A DNA stretch of 21,537 nt, from assembly GCA_002340325.1 (NCBI GenBank), contig DDLV01000149.1, positions 1-21,537 on the forward strand. Reading direction: 5' to 3'. Below the pieces are notes generated by a model. That model ran no database searches. It worked only from the letters and a program-made list of their open reading frames with translations, and was not told where the DNA came from. This document shows positions 8,817 to 16,541 of this stretch, one piece after another; position 1 is the stretch's first letter, and every line of letters starts with the position of its first letter. The translations under genes and the position numbers were made by a program. The stretch is from Glaciecola sp. UBA2563 (GTDB lineage: Bacteria; Pseudomonadota; Gammaproteobacteria; Enterobacterales; Alteromonadaceae).

Positions 8817-9620
8817 ATGAAGTTTATACAAAACACCAAAATCAAACTGATCAGTATCGTCGCGCTGATGGTTGTAACAAGTGCGGGATGTTCTGAAGTG
8901 GCTAATGACCAAACACCCTCAGAAACAACACCCGAACCCAAGGTGGTAAAGCAAGCTAATGCTTCGTCAGTGGATACTGCAAGTCTTGAAGAGGCTCTGG
9001 GTAATCGATTGAATCTGGACATAACGGCGATTGCTGATTCGCCGGTAGAAGGACTATTGCAATTGTATACTGACAAAGGTCTATTCTATGCCAGTGAAGA
9101 TGGCAATTACTTCTTGCAAGCTAGGGTTTACAATATTACCGACGGCATAATTGATGAAACTGAAAATGCGTTAAAAGATATGCGTCTCTCTGGCATCGAC
9201 AAATTTTCTGATTCAGCAATCGTTTTTAAAGCAGAAGATGAAAAATATGTCGTTGATGTTTTTACTGATGCTACATGTGGCTACTGCCGTAAATTGCACA
9301 GAGAAATCAGCCAGTATAATCAGCTTGGCATCACCATAAGGTACCTGGCATTTCCGCGTTCGGGACTCACTGGAGAAAACTACGATAACACGGTGTCAAT
9401 TTGGTGTGCTGAGGATCCAAATAAAGCGATGAATCTGGCGAAGGCAGGAGCAGAAATTGCCGCTGCTTCATGTGAAAACAACGTTGCAGAACAATACCGA
9501 TTTGGACAAAGTGTCGGTGTCAATGGTACGCCAAACATCATCATGCCTGACGGTTCTGTTGTTCCTGGATATCAGCCTGCTCCCGCACTAGCCGCTGCCC
9601 TGCAAAGCGCTGGTAGCTAG
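8817..9620 (+). CDS. dsbC: DsbC-family thiol:disulfide interchange protein (disulfide isomerase)
   Basis: DsbC is the periplasmic disulfide isomerase kept reduced by DsbD. The 267-residue protein has an N-terminal export signal, an Ala/Thr/Pro-rich linker (26-50), a DsbC dimerisation domain (about 52-115) and a thioredoxin fold with active site CGYC (154-157) within FTDATCGYCRKLH. The cis-proline loop is at T238-P239 (GTPN), and C197/C219 form the likely structural disulfide. The signal ends in TSAGC with C25, a permissive lipobox match followed by S26, so this DsbC may be a lipoprotein rather than soluble; E. coli DsbC is soluble. The xerD-dsbC order is conserved, but recJ does not follow. 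It ends 70 nt before the convergent sortase gene. Confidence 0.93.
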   Translation: MKFIQNTKIKLISIVALMVVTSAGCSEVANDQTPSETTPEPKVVKQANASSVDTASLEEALGNRLNLDITAIADSPVEGLLQLYTDKGLFYASEDGNYFLQARVYNITDGIIDETENALKDMRLSGIDKFSDSAIVFKAEDEKYVVDVFTDATCGYCRKLHREISQYNQLGITIRYLAFPRSGLTGENYDNTVSIWCAEDPNKAMNLAKAGAEIAAASCENNVAEQYRFGQSVGVNGTPNIIMPDGSVVPGYQPAPALAAALQSAGS

Positions 9621-9690
9621 ACATTTGTTATTTATAGAAAGTTTGTTTAGCGTCTAAAAAGGCGCTGTGCAATACCAGAGTCAGGCAAAG

Positions 9691-10290
9691 TTAACTTCTC
9701 CTGGCTGTAACGATATATCTAAATTCTGGATCAGTGTCGATTACGTCAAAAGGATAGCAGGTCACCAAAATCAGCTTATCGTCACTGCTCATTACAGGTA
9801 GCTTCGTAGTTTCTCGGTGAACCACTTCAATCTCATCAACGACAAACGTTGATACCTTAGAAGGCGGCGTTTCTAGTAATATCTCGCTGCCCACTCGAAG
9901 GCGCGCGAGACTAGAAAAGTGTGTATCCCGATGCCCGATGACAATCTTGGTTCCTTTTGAATCTAATTCATATGCATTATCGACGCGGGTTGGGCCAAAC
10001 GCGAGATTGCGCATATTTGTGCCTTCCAATACAAACAATTCTTTCTCGCCGATCAATAGTCTTGCAACTGGGTAAGTGTCTGCCCACGGCCATGGGGGTA
10101 TAGCTTTCTTGCCTTTGCTATCGTTATAACTCTTCTTAATCAATACCTGAGCTAGCGTCGCTTTCGCGGGAATATAATAGCTTTTAGCTAATATAACCGC
10201 TCCCAATATACCAATAATGAAAACGGCCATGAGGATTACTGTTGGAATTCGCCTTGGTATTTGCGTTGGCAATAGATTAAGGCGCCTCAT
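9691..10290 (-). CDS. Class GN (marine proteobacterial) sortase
   Basis: This is a sortase-type cysteine transpeptidase of the proteobacterial dedicated system (class GN). The 199-residue protein has an N-terminal membrane anchor (about 17-36) after a basic stretch, so the catalytic domain should face the periplasm. The catalytic triad is visible: H120 in GHRDTHF, C178 in LVTCYPF and R191 in FRYIVTA, in the order and spacing of sortases. The TLXTC-like signature is LILVTC. Its ATG overlaps the stop of the VIT-VWA target gene by 4 nt, indicating coupled expression of enzyme and substrate. It should cleave the LPST signal of that neighbour; the acceptor nucleophile in a Gram-negative envelope is not known to me. 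Family assignment is strong from sequence and context. Confidence 0.93.
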   Translation of the reverse strand: MRRLNLLPTQIPRRIPTVILMAVFIIGILGAVILAKSYYIPAKATLAQVLIKKSYNDSKGKKAIPPWPWADTYPVARLLIGEKELFVLEGTNMRNLAFGPTRVDNAYELDSKGTKIVIGHRDTHFSSLARLRVGSEILLETPPSKVSTFVVDEIEVVHRETTKLPVMSSDDKLILVTCYPFDVIDTDPEFRYIVTARRS

Positions 10291-12557
10291 CTCAAACTCC
10301 TTCTTGCTACCAGTAGAAGCGCTGATAAAAGTATGAGTATAGCGCCCAAAATTCGGGTAAATAAAACATCAGCAGATGTTGAAGGTAGATGCTGCATTTT
10401 TATGACTGCAAGGGAATCGACGTTTGTTTGCTGGGTAGTTTTTGTTCGTTCTGCCAGCGCGCGATCGGCTTCGTGATCTATCGCAATCAAGCTCGTGAAC
10501 TGGGTGACTAAGGAGTGTTTTAATGCAAGGTCAGTGACGTTCTCTTGGACATACTTTTCTAATGCTTGGTAGTCGTTAGTTGTGCTCTCATGACTCCGAT
10601 GGGGCCTCGCTGATGTATTTAGCATTCGCATTAGATGCTGAATCTTCTCGTGCGCCCACTGTTTGGAAATACTGACATGTCCAGAAATATATGATGGTGC
10701 CAGTTTCCTGTTAATATCCTTTAGCACAATGCCTCCAAAATCACCGGGTAACGCGCTTTTCGCCGAAACTGTCAAAGCATCTGAATGTATCAGTCCTTCT
10801 TGAGAGTTGGCTTGATAAAAAAGAAAGAAAGGTTCACCCGCATATAAATCCGGGAGCTTTTTTGGAAAATACGAAATAGTGCTATTTGCTTGTAACGTGT
10901 TTACTGAGACATCAGTCCATGAAGGGTGTTTTACTTTATCTAAAAAACGCTTCATCTCTTGCTCAACATGCGACAAATCTTCGATAAATACTGATAAGCC
11001 TTTACCCGCTATTGCAGCTTCATCCATGAAATATCCGTTTGGCGCATTGCCAATTCCAACGGTAAATAACCTCGAGCTTCCAATGTCCTGCTTAATCTTC
11101 GCCAGTATGTCTGATTCATTGCCAACACTGCCATCCGTGATAAAAATGAATTGGTGTATGCGATCACCTTCTACTTCACGATAAAGATTCAATTTGAATG
11201 CTAACTCAAGCGCACTCAACATCTCCGTGCCACCATCGGCTTCAAGTTGTTGCAAAAAGTTAACTGCGTTCATTTTGTTTGCATCAGATGCCGTGCTAGA
11301 TGCGCCCCACAACGCAGTGGGTTTTGAGTTAAATTCAACGATATTAAAACGATCGGTATACGCCAGATCTTCAATAGCAAATGCCAATGCTGATTTTGCT
11401 TGTTCGATAGCACTTCCGACCATTGAACCAGACGTATCAAGGATAAAAGTGACATCCCGTTTCAAATGGACATCAACATTTGACGGTGCTAGCATTGAAA
11501 TCATGCCATATGTGCCGGTATCGGAGCGCTCCTGAATATGACTAAGCTGAGTATGGCTTTTTTCTTCGAGCGCCCAGCGTAAGACAAAGCTAGCGTCCTT
11601 AAGTTGGGATTCTGTTGTTTTCACTTCATATTCGACGGAATTATATTGTTGCGTCTCAATCTGATGGTGTAATGACTCGATATTTATTATAGGAAGTCCC
11701 ATATTAATACCAATTGCAATTTCAGTCGGATGCAATACTGGCGCTGATATAGCCCTATCTTCAATGCTTTTAGGAAGCGAGCCTTGCGTTTCTCTATCAG
11801 TGCGATCCGGTGGGTAATATTTTGGCTTTACCCCGGTAGGAAGCCTTAACTCATATCCCATATCTGAAAATTTGAGTAACTGCTGATATTCAATCTCAAC
11901 AACAATAGCTTCATTGGGGGGAATATTACTCAGCTGGTTTTTGAATATATCTGGGCGTATTTGTTGAACAAGACTGGCACTTTTGCCTGCCGTTTTGGCT
12001 TGTTCGAACATTTGTTGTGCTTTTTGCTTAGGCTGTATCTCACCGATAATTTCGCGTCCTCCAACGCGCATAATGAGAGAGTCGACTGCAGCGCCATTCG
12101 GCAGTGGAAACACATAAATTCCGTCTTGCCAAATCCCCGCATTGTTTTCGAATGTCTGCGTGAGTCTGGTGCGTACAATTGGGCCTGTCACCGTTACATC
12201 AAATTGGCTGTCGACAGTTTGTGCTTGGTAGTAGACAGGTGCGATAGACGGTGATGAAACATGGCTTGCGGTATCGGAAATGTTCTCAACAGCAGTTTCA
12301 TTCGGTAACGTAATAAAATAAAAGCTGCCGGTTTCAGTATTATAGATGTTGTTTACGATTTGAGACGGAGACAGCTCTGCATTTGTCAGCGGTGCTACTT
12401 CTCTCGTTATGGTGAGTTCCTTGGTCTGATCCTCATGCTGTGTCATTTGGATACTGCTTGATGTGCCAGGTGTTGCAAGTAGATCTGCCATTGCGTGAAG
12501 AATACCTACCGTTCCAATCACAGCTAACAGTACGGTCAATTTTGTTAATTGATTCAT
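10287..12557 (-). CDS. Marine proteobacterial sortase target protein, VIT-VWA with C-terminal LPST signal
   Basis: This 756-residue exported protein is the likely sole substrate of the adjacent sortase. It has a signal peptide (cleavage probable after A24, HAMA/DLL), a Vault protein inter-alpha-trypsin (VIT) domain (about 106-230, with GIYVFPLPNGAAVDSL), and a von Willebrand A domain (about 366-540). The VWA MIDAS looks intact: DTSGS (374-378), T444 in GGTEM and D475 in FITDGS. A C-terminal domain follows. The sorting signal is tripartite: LPSTSAD (724-730), hydrophobic helix (about 732-750), ARRSLR tail. This layout parallels inter-alpha-trypsin inhibitor heavy chains and suggests metal-dependent adhesion. 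Ribosome binding site AGGT lies 7 nt before the ATG. The 4-nt overlap with the sortase places both in one transcript. Ligand and final location are unknown. Confidence 0.94.
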   Translation of the reverse strand: MNQLTKLTVLLAVIGTVGILHAMADLLATPGTSSSIQMTQHEDQTKELTITREVAPLTNAELSPSQIVNNIYNTETGSFYFITLPNETAVENISDTASHVSSPSIAPVYYQAQTVDSQFDVTVTGPIVRTRLTQTFENNAGIWQDGIYVFPLPNGAAVDSLIMRVGGREIIGEIQPKQKAQQMFEQAKTAGKSASLVQQIRPDIFKNQLSNIPPNEAIVVEIEYQQLLKFSDMGYELRLPTGVKPKYYPPDRTDRETQGSLPKSIEDRAISAPVLHPTEIAIGINMGLPIINIESLHHQIETQQYNSVEYEVKTTESQLKDASFVLRWALEEKSHTQLSHIQERSDTGTYGMISMLAPSNVDVHLKRDVTFILDTSGSMVGSAIEQAKSALAFAIEDLAYTDRFNIVEFNSKPTALWGASSTASDANKMNAVNFLQQLEADGGTEMLSALELAFKLNLYREVEGDRIHQFIFITDGSVGNESDILAKIKQDIGSSRLFTVGIGNAPNGYFMDEAAIAGKGLSVFIEDLSHVEQEMKRFLDKVKHPSWTDVSVNTLQANSTISYFPKKLPDLYAGEPFFLFYQANSQEGLIHSDALTVSAKSALPGDFGGIVLKDINRKLAPSYISGHVSISKQWAHEKIQHLMRMLNTSARPHRSHESTTNDYQALEKYVQENVTDLALKHSLVTQFTSLIAIDHEADRALAERTKTTQQTNVDSLAVIKMQHLPSTSADVLFTRILGAILILLSALLLVARRSLR

Positions 12558-12635
12558 GAGTTGTACCTAACGTTTGCGCCAATTAAAGCAGGGTTAACAA
12601 AGCCATATGAAACAAGCGCAATAAAAAGTGCGCTC

Positions 12636-12670
12636 AAAAAAGCACAGATTGCTAACGAATATGTGCTTTT
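12636..12670. terminator. Bidirectional intrinsic terminator after pdsO
   Basis: AAAAGCACA (12638-12646) pairs perfectly over 9 bp with TGTGCTTTT (12662-12670) across a 15-nt loop. Read on the minus strand, the stem is followed by a run of six T residues, counting those of the stem base, so it should end pdsO transcription 44 nt after its stop. The plus-strand reading has a TTTT end as well. A second perfect 6-bp stem, AGCGCA/TGCGCT (12615-12620 with 12629-12634), follows on the minus side without a strong T-run. The implication is that the target-sortase pair has its own promoter or depends on read-through. Confidence 0.65.
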
Positions 12671-12713
12671 AGATGGCTATAGTTGTCATTTATTTTGGTT
12701 CGGAGCAGCGGGA

Positions 12714-13469
12714 TTACTTCGCTGCCGTCAAAATACTTCCTTTGGGGATCAGTTGGATGCTCACGCGTCTATCAAAGAACAAGCTTTCTTTTGACGACTG
12801 ATTTAAATCACGTTGTGTTGCTTCTCCATTACCCGCGTAAGTGACTTGTTTTTTATCAACATTCAGCGCAATCAAATACTTCGCAACTGCCTCAGCGCGC
12901 GCATCTGATAATGCTTGATTAAATGCGCTGTCTCCTCGTTGGTCGGCAAATCCTTCCAGACGTACATTAAGTTCAGGAAACTGCTGCAAAATTTCGGCAA
13001 TGCTGGCAAGTTGCGTGTGATAAACGTCTTCAATAGCAACAGATGATGTTTGAAACTGGATATTTGTTTGCATATTGCCAATTCTCTCTTGCAGCATTTG
13101 CTGCTGTGATTTCTCAAAGTTGACGGTTTGCATCATCTGTTTCTTTTTCATCGAGTGCAGATCAGCATGCAGTGCTAAAAGTTCATTGCTTTGCCTTTCC
13201 AGCTCTTCATCTGCTTGTTTAAGCGCAATTAACTGCGCTTCGATAGATTTTTCGTCGTTTACTTCATCAGCGATGAGAATTCCCATCATACCGCCGATAA
13301 ACCCTCCAACAGGTCCGCCAATAGCTGCGCCTGCCAGTATCCCAGATCCAAAGCCAATGACTTCAGTCTGCATTTTGTTTTCAGGCTCGAAGCGTTGACT
13401 TTCTGCCGTTGCATGTTGTGTAAAGGCCAAAGAAGCAAGAATGGTTGTGGTAATAAGCGTTTTTTTCAT
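12714..13469 (-). CDS. pdsO: Sortase-associated OmpA-like protein PdsO
   Basis: PdsO is the OmpA-like member of the proteobacterial dedicated sortase system. From the chosen start it has 251 residues: signal peptide 1-22 (ATA/ES), a glycine-zipper segment (about 40-66, GFGSGILAGAAIGGPVGGF), a glutamine-rich coiled coil (about 74-134) and an OmpA-type peptidoglycan-binding domain (about 135-241). The OmpA motif holds D176 (GFADQRGD) and R191 (LSDARAEAV), the usual pair that contacts diaminopimelate. An ATG six codons upstream (13487) keeps the frame, but the inner ATG has AGGAAA 6-7 nt before it and starts directly with a typical MKKT signal peptide, so I prefer 13469. It probably spans outer membrane and peptidoglycan; a direct partnership with the sortase target is plausible but not shown. 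Confidence 0.9.
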   Translation of the reverse strand: MKKTLITTTILASLAFTQHATAESQRFEPENKMQTEVIGFGSGILAGAAIGGPVGGFIGGMMGILIADEVNDEKSIEAQLIALKQADEELERQSNELLALHADLHSMKKKQMMQTVNFEKSQQQMLQERIGNMQTNIQFQTSSVAIEDVYHTQLASIAEILQQFPELNVRLEGFADQRGDSAFNQALSDARAEAVAKYLIALNVDKKQVTYAGNGEATQRDLNQSSKESLFFDRRVSIQLIPKGSILTAAK

Positions 13470-13530
13470 GTTGTATTTCCTCGTCATAAAGTGGGTTACG
13501 AGGTCTATTTAACGATACAAAATTGACAAC

Positions 13531-13586
13531 ATTGGGCGCAAATAATGGAAATGTAATGGTCAATTGTGGCGAAAATATGCAAATGG
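13531..13586. repeat. Imperfect direct repeat in the pdsO / GGDEF-EAL divergent region
   Basis: ATTGGGCGCAAATAATGG and ATTGTGGCGAAAATATGC begin two roughly 23-nt units (13531-13553 and 13563-13586) that align with one single-base gap each way and few changes. The offset is 32-33 bp, about three helical turns, so both would face the same side of the DNA. They lie between the start codons of pdsO (minus) and the GGDEF-EAL gene (plus). They look like paired binding sites for a regulator, perhaps OmpR-type PdsR; the regulator assignment is conjecture. Confidence 0.4.
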
Positions 13587-13605
13587 ATAAAATGCATAAA
13601 TTAAC

Positions 13606-13634
13606 TTGATAGCCGTGTTTTTTTTGCCGATATT
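13606..13634 (+). promoter_or_regulatory. Candidate promoter of the GGDEF-EAL gene
   Basis: TTGATA (13606-13611) and GATATT (13629-13634) are separated by 17 bp, a sigma70-like pair about 45 bp before the GTG start. The spacer contains a run of eight T residues. The -10 matches consensus at four of six positions, so this is tentative. Confidence 0.3.
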
Positions 13635-13678
13635 AGATTATGTTCAACACATTTTCCGATTAGGTTATTTGGCCAAGA

Positions 13679-15589
13679 GTGAGTACTTTTCTGTCACTAT
13701 CAGATAATAAGATGGCTAAGCAGCCGAATGACGAGGACTTATTCAACAATCTTCGTCGACGCAGATTGCTGCAGTTTTGTGCAGTCACAATGGTTGCCTG
13801 TATTTTGGCTCTCTTGGTTGCCAGGGGATCTTCAGTTTACATTTTTGCAAGTGGCTTATTGAGTTTTAGCATAGCGCTGTGGTTCGCATACAAATGTTAC
13901 TTATCAACTGCCTCATATATTTTACTCGGTGCAAAATCATTCACACTATTCTTGTTGTCTATAGCGGGTGCTGGATTATTTGACCTAGCTATTTTGGGCT
14001 ACCCTGGGTTGATTGTTTTTGCAGCCTTACTGGGCGGTGTTGGCTTGTTTCTCACCGTCCTTACTGTTGTAACAACTCAGTGTGTAATTGTGGCAAGTTT
14101 GACCATCACCGGAGTCTTAATTCCGAATACGCCGTCAATAAGCTGGGAACACCTGCTTTTCGTTGTGTTGATACTTTCATTAATCGGCTTTAGTGTTTTT
14201 GTGCTTGTCCAAGATATAAAACGGCTATCCTACATACTGAAACAAGAAAACATCAAAGTACGCGAAAGTCGCGAAGAAATAACAAAATTAGCCCATACAG
14301 ATATGCTTACTCAACTTCCCAACAGAGGGTTTGGTGAGGAGCTCTTTCAGCGCCTGTCGGTAAGCTGCAATGATAAAAATCCGCTTGCCGTAATCTTCAT
14401 TGATGTTGACAATTTCAAACCCATCAACGATGCACTTGGTCATGCCGCCGGTGATGAATTACTGAAACAGTTGACGACCCGATTGAAAAATAAACTAACC
14501 GATGGTCAATATGTTGTTCGATATGGTGGAGATGAATTTATCATTTTAACGGCCTTTTCAAACAAAGATAAACTAGCGACGTTCGCTGAGAACTTGTTGC
14601 ATGACTGTTCCACACCATTTGATATTTGGGATAATGAAGTGATGGCATCTGCATCAATTGGAATCGCATGCGCACCTGAACATGATACTTCCTTTGAGCA
14701 ACTTTGCCGTAAGGCAGACATTGCCATGTATAAGGCAAAAAAAGATGGTCGCGATACATTTTGCTTTTATCATCCGAATTTTAATCTAGCGATTGAAGAG
14801 AAATTCAATTTATTACAACGAATGCGACCTGCCTTAAAACGCGGCGAATTCGAAGTATATTTTCAGCCGGTAGTTGATCTTCAATCGGGTAGAGCAATGT
14901 CGGTAGAAGCGTTAATACGCTGGCCACAACCCGACGGCACAATGATTGGACCAGATAAGTTCATACCAGCTGCAGAAAGTAGCGGCCTTATCAAGGAAAT
15001 TGGCACATGGGTATTACTCGAAGCTTGCACATTTTGCGCAAACCAGCGGCAAAATATTAACGTAGAACTATGTGTGTCTGTGAATGTCTCCGTGGTGCAA
15101 TTTAAAAGTGGAGATTTTTGTCAAATTGTCAGCGATGCCTTAACGCAAACTGGATTGCCGCCCAAAGCGCTAGAATTGGAATTAACCGAATCGCTGTTGA
15201 TTGAAGATAAAGCGTTGATTCAAGGCAAGTTAAATTTACTTCACCAAATGGGCGTTTCGATCGCCATTGATGACTTTGGTACAGGCTACTCGAACCTTGG
15301 TTATTTGAGGAACTTTCACGCCTCAAAATTAAAAATAGATCGGTCCTTTGTATTTACTATGACAACCTCAAAAAATGACGCATCATTAGTCGAAGCAATG
15401 ATTGGATTATCAAACAGTCTCGGACTTAAAACCGTTGCAGAAGGAATTGAGGATCAAGAAACACTCTCAAAACTCATTGATATGGGCTGCCAATTCGGGC
15501 AAGGGTACTATTTTTCAAAACCTATCGATATGAAAAGTATGCAACAACTTCTCACGCGCGACGCATTTGAAGATAACGTCCAAATGTAA
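13679..15589 (+). CDS. Membrane-bound GGDEF-EAL cyclic-di-GMP enzyme
   Basis: A 636-residue protein with an N-terminal hydrophobic block of about six or more helices (32-178), a short coiled linker (180-204), a GGDEF domain (about 205-365) and an EAL domain (about 376-628). The cyclase motif GGDEF (283-287) is intact and the RxxD inhibitory site is absent from the usual position before it. The phosphodiesterase side keeps EAL (410-412), ELTES (501-505), DDFGTGYS (531-538), K552 and AEG (587-589), so both activities are possible. It lies inside the Pds locus, divergent from pdsO and 155 nt before the AIM24 gene. The GTG start at 13679 has no clear ribosome binding site; an in-frame ATG at 13712 would remove 11 residues. 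The MASE-like sensor segment is not assigned to a named family. Confidence 0.92.
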   Translation: MSTFLSLSDNKMAKQPNDEDLFNNLRRRRLLQFCAVTMVACILALLVARGSSVYIFASGLLSFSIALWFAYKCYLSTASYILLGAKSFTLFLLSIAGAGLFDLAILGYPGLIVFAALLGGVGLFLTVLTVVTTQCVIVASLTITGVLIPNTPSISWEHLLFVVLILSLIGFSVFVLVQDIKRLSYILKQENIKVRESREEITKLAHTDMLTQLPNRGFGEELFQRLSVSCNDKNPLAVIFIDVDNFKPINDALGHAAGDELLKQLTTRLKNKLTDGQYVVRYGGDEFIILTAFSNKDKLATFAENLLHDCSTPFDIWDNEVMASASIGIACAPEHDTSFEQLCRKADIAMYKAKKDGRDTFCFYHPNFNLAIEEKFNLLQRMRPALKRGEFEVYFQPVVDLQSGRAMSVEALIRWPQPDGTMIGPDKFIPAAESSGLIKEIGTWVLLEACTFCANQRQNINVELCVSVNVSVVQFKSGDFCQIVSDALTQTGLPPKALELELTESLLIEDKALIQGKLNLLHQMGVSIAIDDFGTGYSNLGYLRNFHASKLKIDRSFVFTMTTSKNDASLVEAMIGLSNSLGLKTVAEGIEDQETLSKLIDMGCQFGQGYYFSKPIDMKSMQQLLTRDAFEDNVQM

Positions 15590-15639
15590 TTGTCTAAAAT
15601 AGATGATTCAGTTGAACACTTTGCACGAGAAAGTCTACA

Positions 15640-15659
15640 CGCTTGGCAAGCGAAATTTT
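15640..15659 (+). terminator. Weak hairpin after the GGDEF-EAL gene
   Basis: CGCTT (15640-15644) and AAGCG (15648-15652) form a 5-bp stem with a GGC loop, followed by AAATTTT. The short stem and broken T-run make it a poor intrinsic terminator, but it lies where one would be expected, 50 nt after the stop and before the next promoter candidate. Confidence 0.3.
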
Positions 15660-15682
15660 CCCCCATATCTTCACTCCTCTCA

Positions 15683-15710
15683 TTGTCAAAATTAGCCCCT
15701 TTGTTATGCT
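15683..15710 (+). promoter_or_regulatory. Candidate promoter of the AIM24-pdsR-pdsS operon
   Basis: TTGTCA (15683-15688) is followed after 16 bp by TATGCT (15705-15710), with TG placed one base before the -10 as in extended -10 promoters. Transcription would start near 15717, about 28 nt before the ATG of the AIM24 gene. This is the best sigma70-like promoter seen in the Pds locus. Confidence 0.5.
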
Positions 15711-15744
15711 ATCTTTATGGAAAATCTTAATAGGTTGGTAAACT

Positions 15745-16536
15745 ATGCACTGTCACGAAGTTGACTATGAAATTATTGGGAATTCAATGCAGGTTGTTGA
15801 GGTTGAACTTGACCCCGCAGAAACGGTTGTCGCTGAAGCAGGCGGCATGAGCTATATGGAAGACGGCATCGAATTTGAGACAAAAATGGGTGATGGCTCA
15901 AAAGCGGATGAAGGCGTAATGTCTAAGCTTTTCTCAGCAGCCAAGCGAAGCTTCACTGGAGAATCAATATTCACCACTCATTTTACAAACAACGGCATTG
16001 GTAAAAAACGCGTTGCTTTCGGCGCACCTTATCCGGGGCAGATTATTGCAATGAATATGGCAGAAATGGGCAACCGCTTTGTTTGTCAAAAAGACTCATT
16101 TTTATGCGCTGCATTGGGCACGAAAATTAGTATCACGTTTAATCGTAAACTCGGCGCAGGATTTTTTGGCGGAGAAGGGTTCATATTGCAAAAACTGGAA
16201 GGCGATGGCATGGCCTTTGTTCACGCTGGCGGTACAATAATTAAAAAAGAATTAAGAGGCGAAACACTTAGGGTAGATACGGGGTGTCTAGTGGGTTTCA
16301 CAGACGGTATCGATTATGACATTCAACGGGCAGGTGGCCTAAAATCAATGCTATTTGGTGGGGAAGGGATGTTTTTAACAACCTTATCCGGTCATGGAAC
16401 GGTATATTTGCAAAGCTTACCATTTTCAAGATTAGCGGACCGAATTATACAGGCGGCGCCAAGTGCCGGTGGCGCAAGTCGAGGTGAAGGATCGGTGCTT
16501 GGCGGAATTGGCAGAATGATTGACGGCGATCGATAG
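15745..16536 (+). CDS. AIM24 / TIGR00266 family protein
   Basis: A 263-residue cytoplasmic-looking protein of the AIM24 (TIGR00266) family, with no signal peptide or transmembrane segment. Family landmarks are MQVVEVELDPAETVVAEAGG near residues 15-34, the AFGAPYPGQIIAMNM strand, the CALGTKISITFNRKLGAGFFGGEGF segment at about 115-140 and the glycine-rich LKSMLFGGEGMFLTTLSGHGTVYLQSLPFS end. The fold is a TRAP-like beta-structure; the bacterial function is not established, and the eukaryotic namesake is a mitochondrial inner-membrane protein. AGG at 15732-15734 is a plausible ribosome binding site. The stop is only 5 nt before pdsR, so AIM24, PdsR and PdsS are probably made together, which ties this family to the sortase system in this organism. 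Confidence 0.9.
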   Translation: MHCHEVDYEIIGNSMQVVEVELDPAETVVAEAGGMSYMEDGIEFETKMGDGSKADEGVMSKLFSAAKRSFTGESIFTTHFTNNGIGKKRVAFGAPYPGQIIAMNMAEMGNRFVCQKDSFLCAALGTKISITFNRKLGAGFFGGEGFILQKLEGDGMAFVHAGGTIIKKELRGETLRVDTGCLVGFTDGIDYDIQRAGGLKSMLFGGEGMFLTTLSGHGTVYLQSLPFSRLADRIIQAAPSAGGASRGEGSVLGGIGRMIDGDR

Positions 16537-16541
16537 AATAC

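Noticed and set aside
9649..9666. Hairpin AGCGTC/GGCGCT between dsbC and the convergent sortase gene
   Set aside because: One wobble pair, a 6-bp stem and no T-run in either direction; not a convincing terminator.
10251..10290. LLPTQ near the N-terminus of the sortase as a sorting motif
   Set aside because: Sorting signals are C-terminal and followed by a helix and basic tail; this is the cytoplasmic N-terminus before the anchor.
12549..12794. 81-codon plus-strand open frame spanning the target-pdsO gap
   Set aside because: It overlaps both flanking genes in antisense, runs through the terminator hairpin, has no ribosome binding site and resembles no known protein.
13679..13711. Certain choice between GTG (13679) and ATG (13712) for the GGDEF-EAL gene
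   Set aside because: Neither has a clear ribosome binding site, so the longer frame is reported and the doubt stated.
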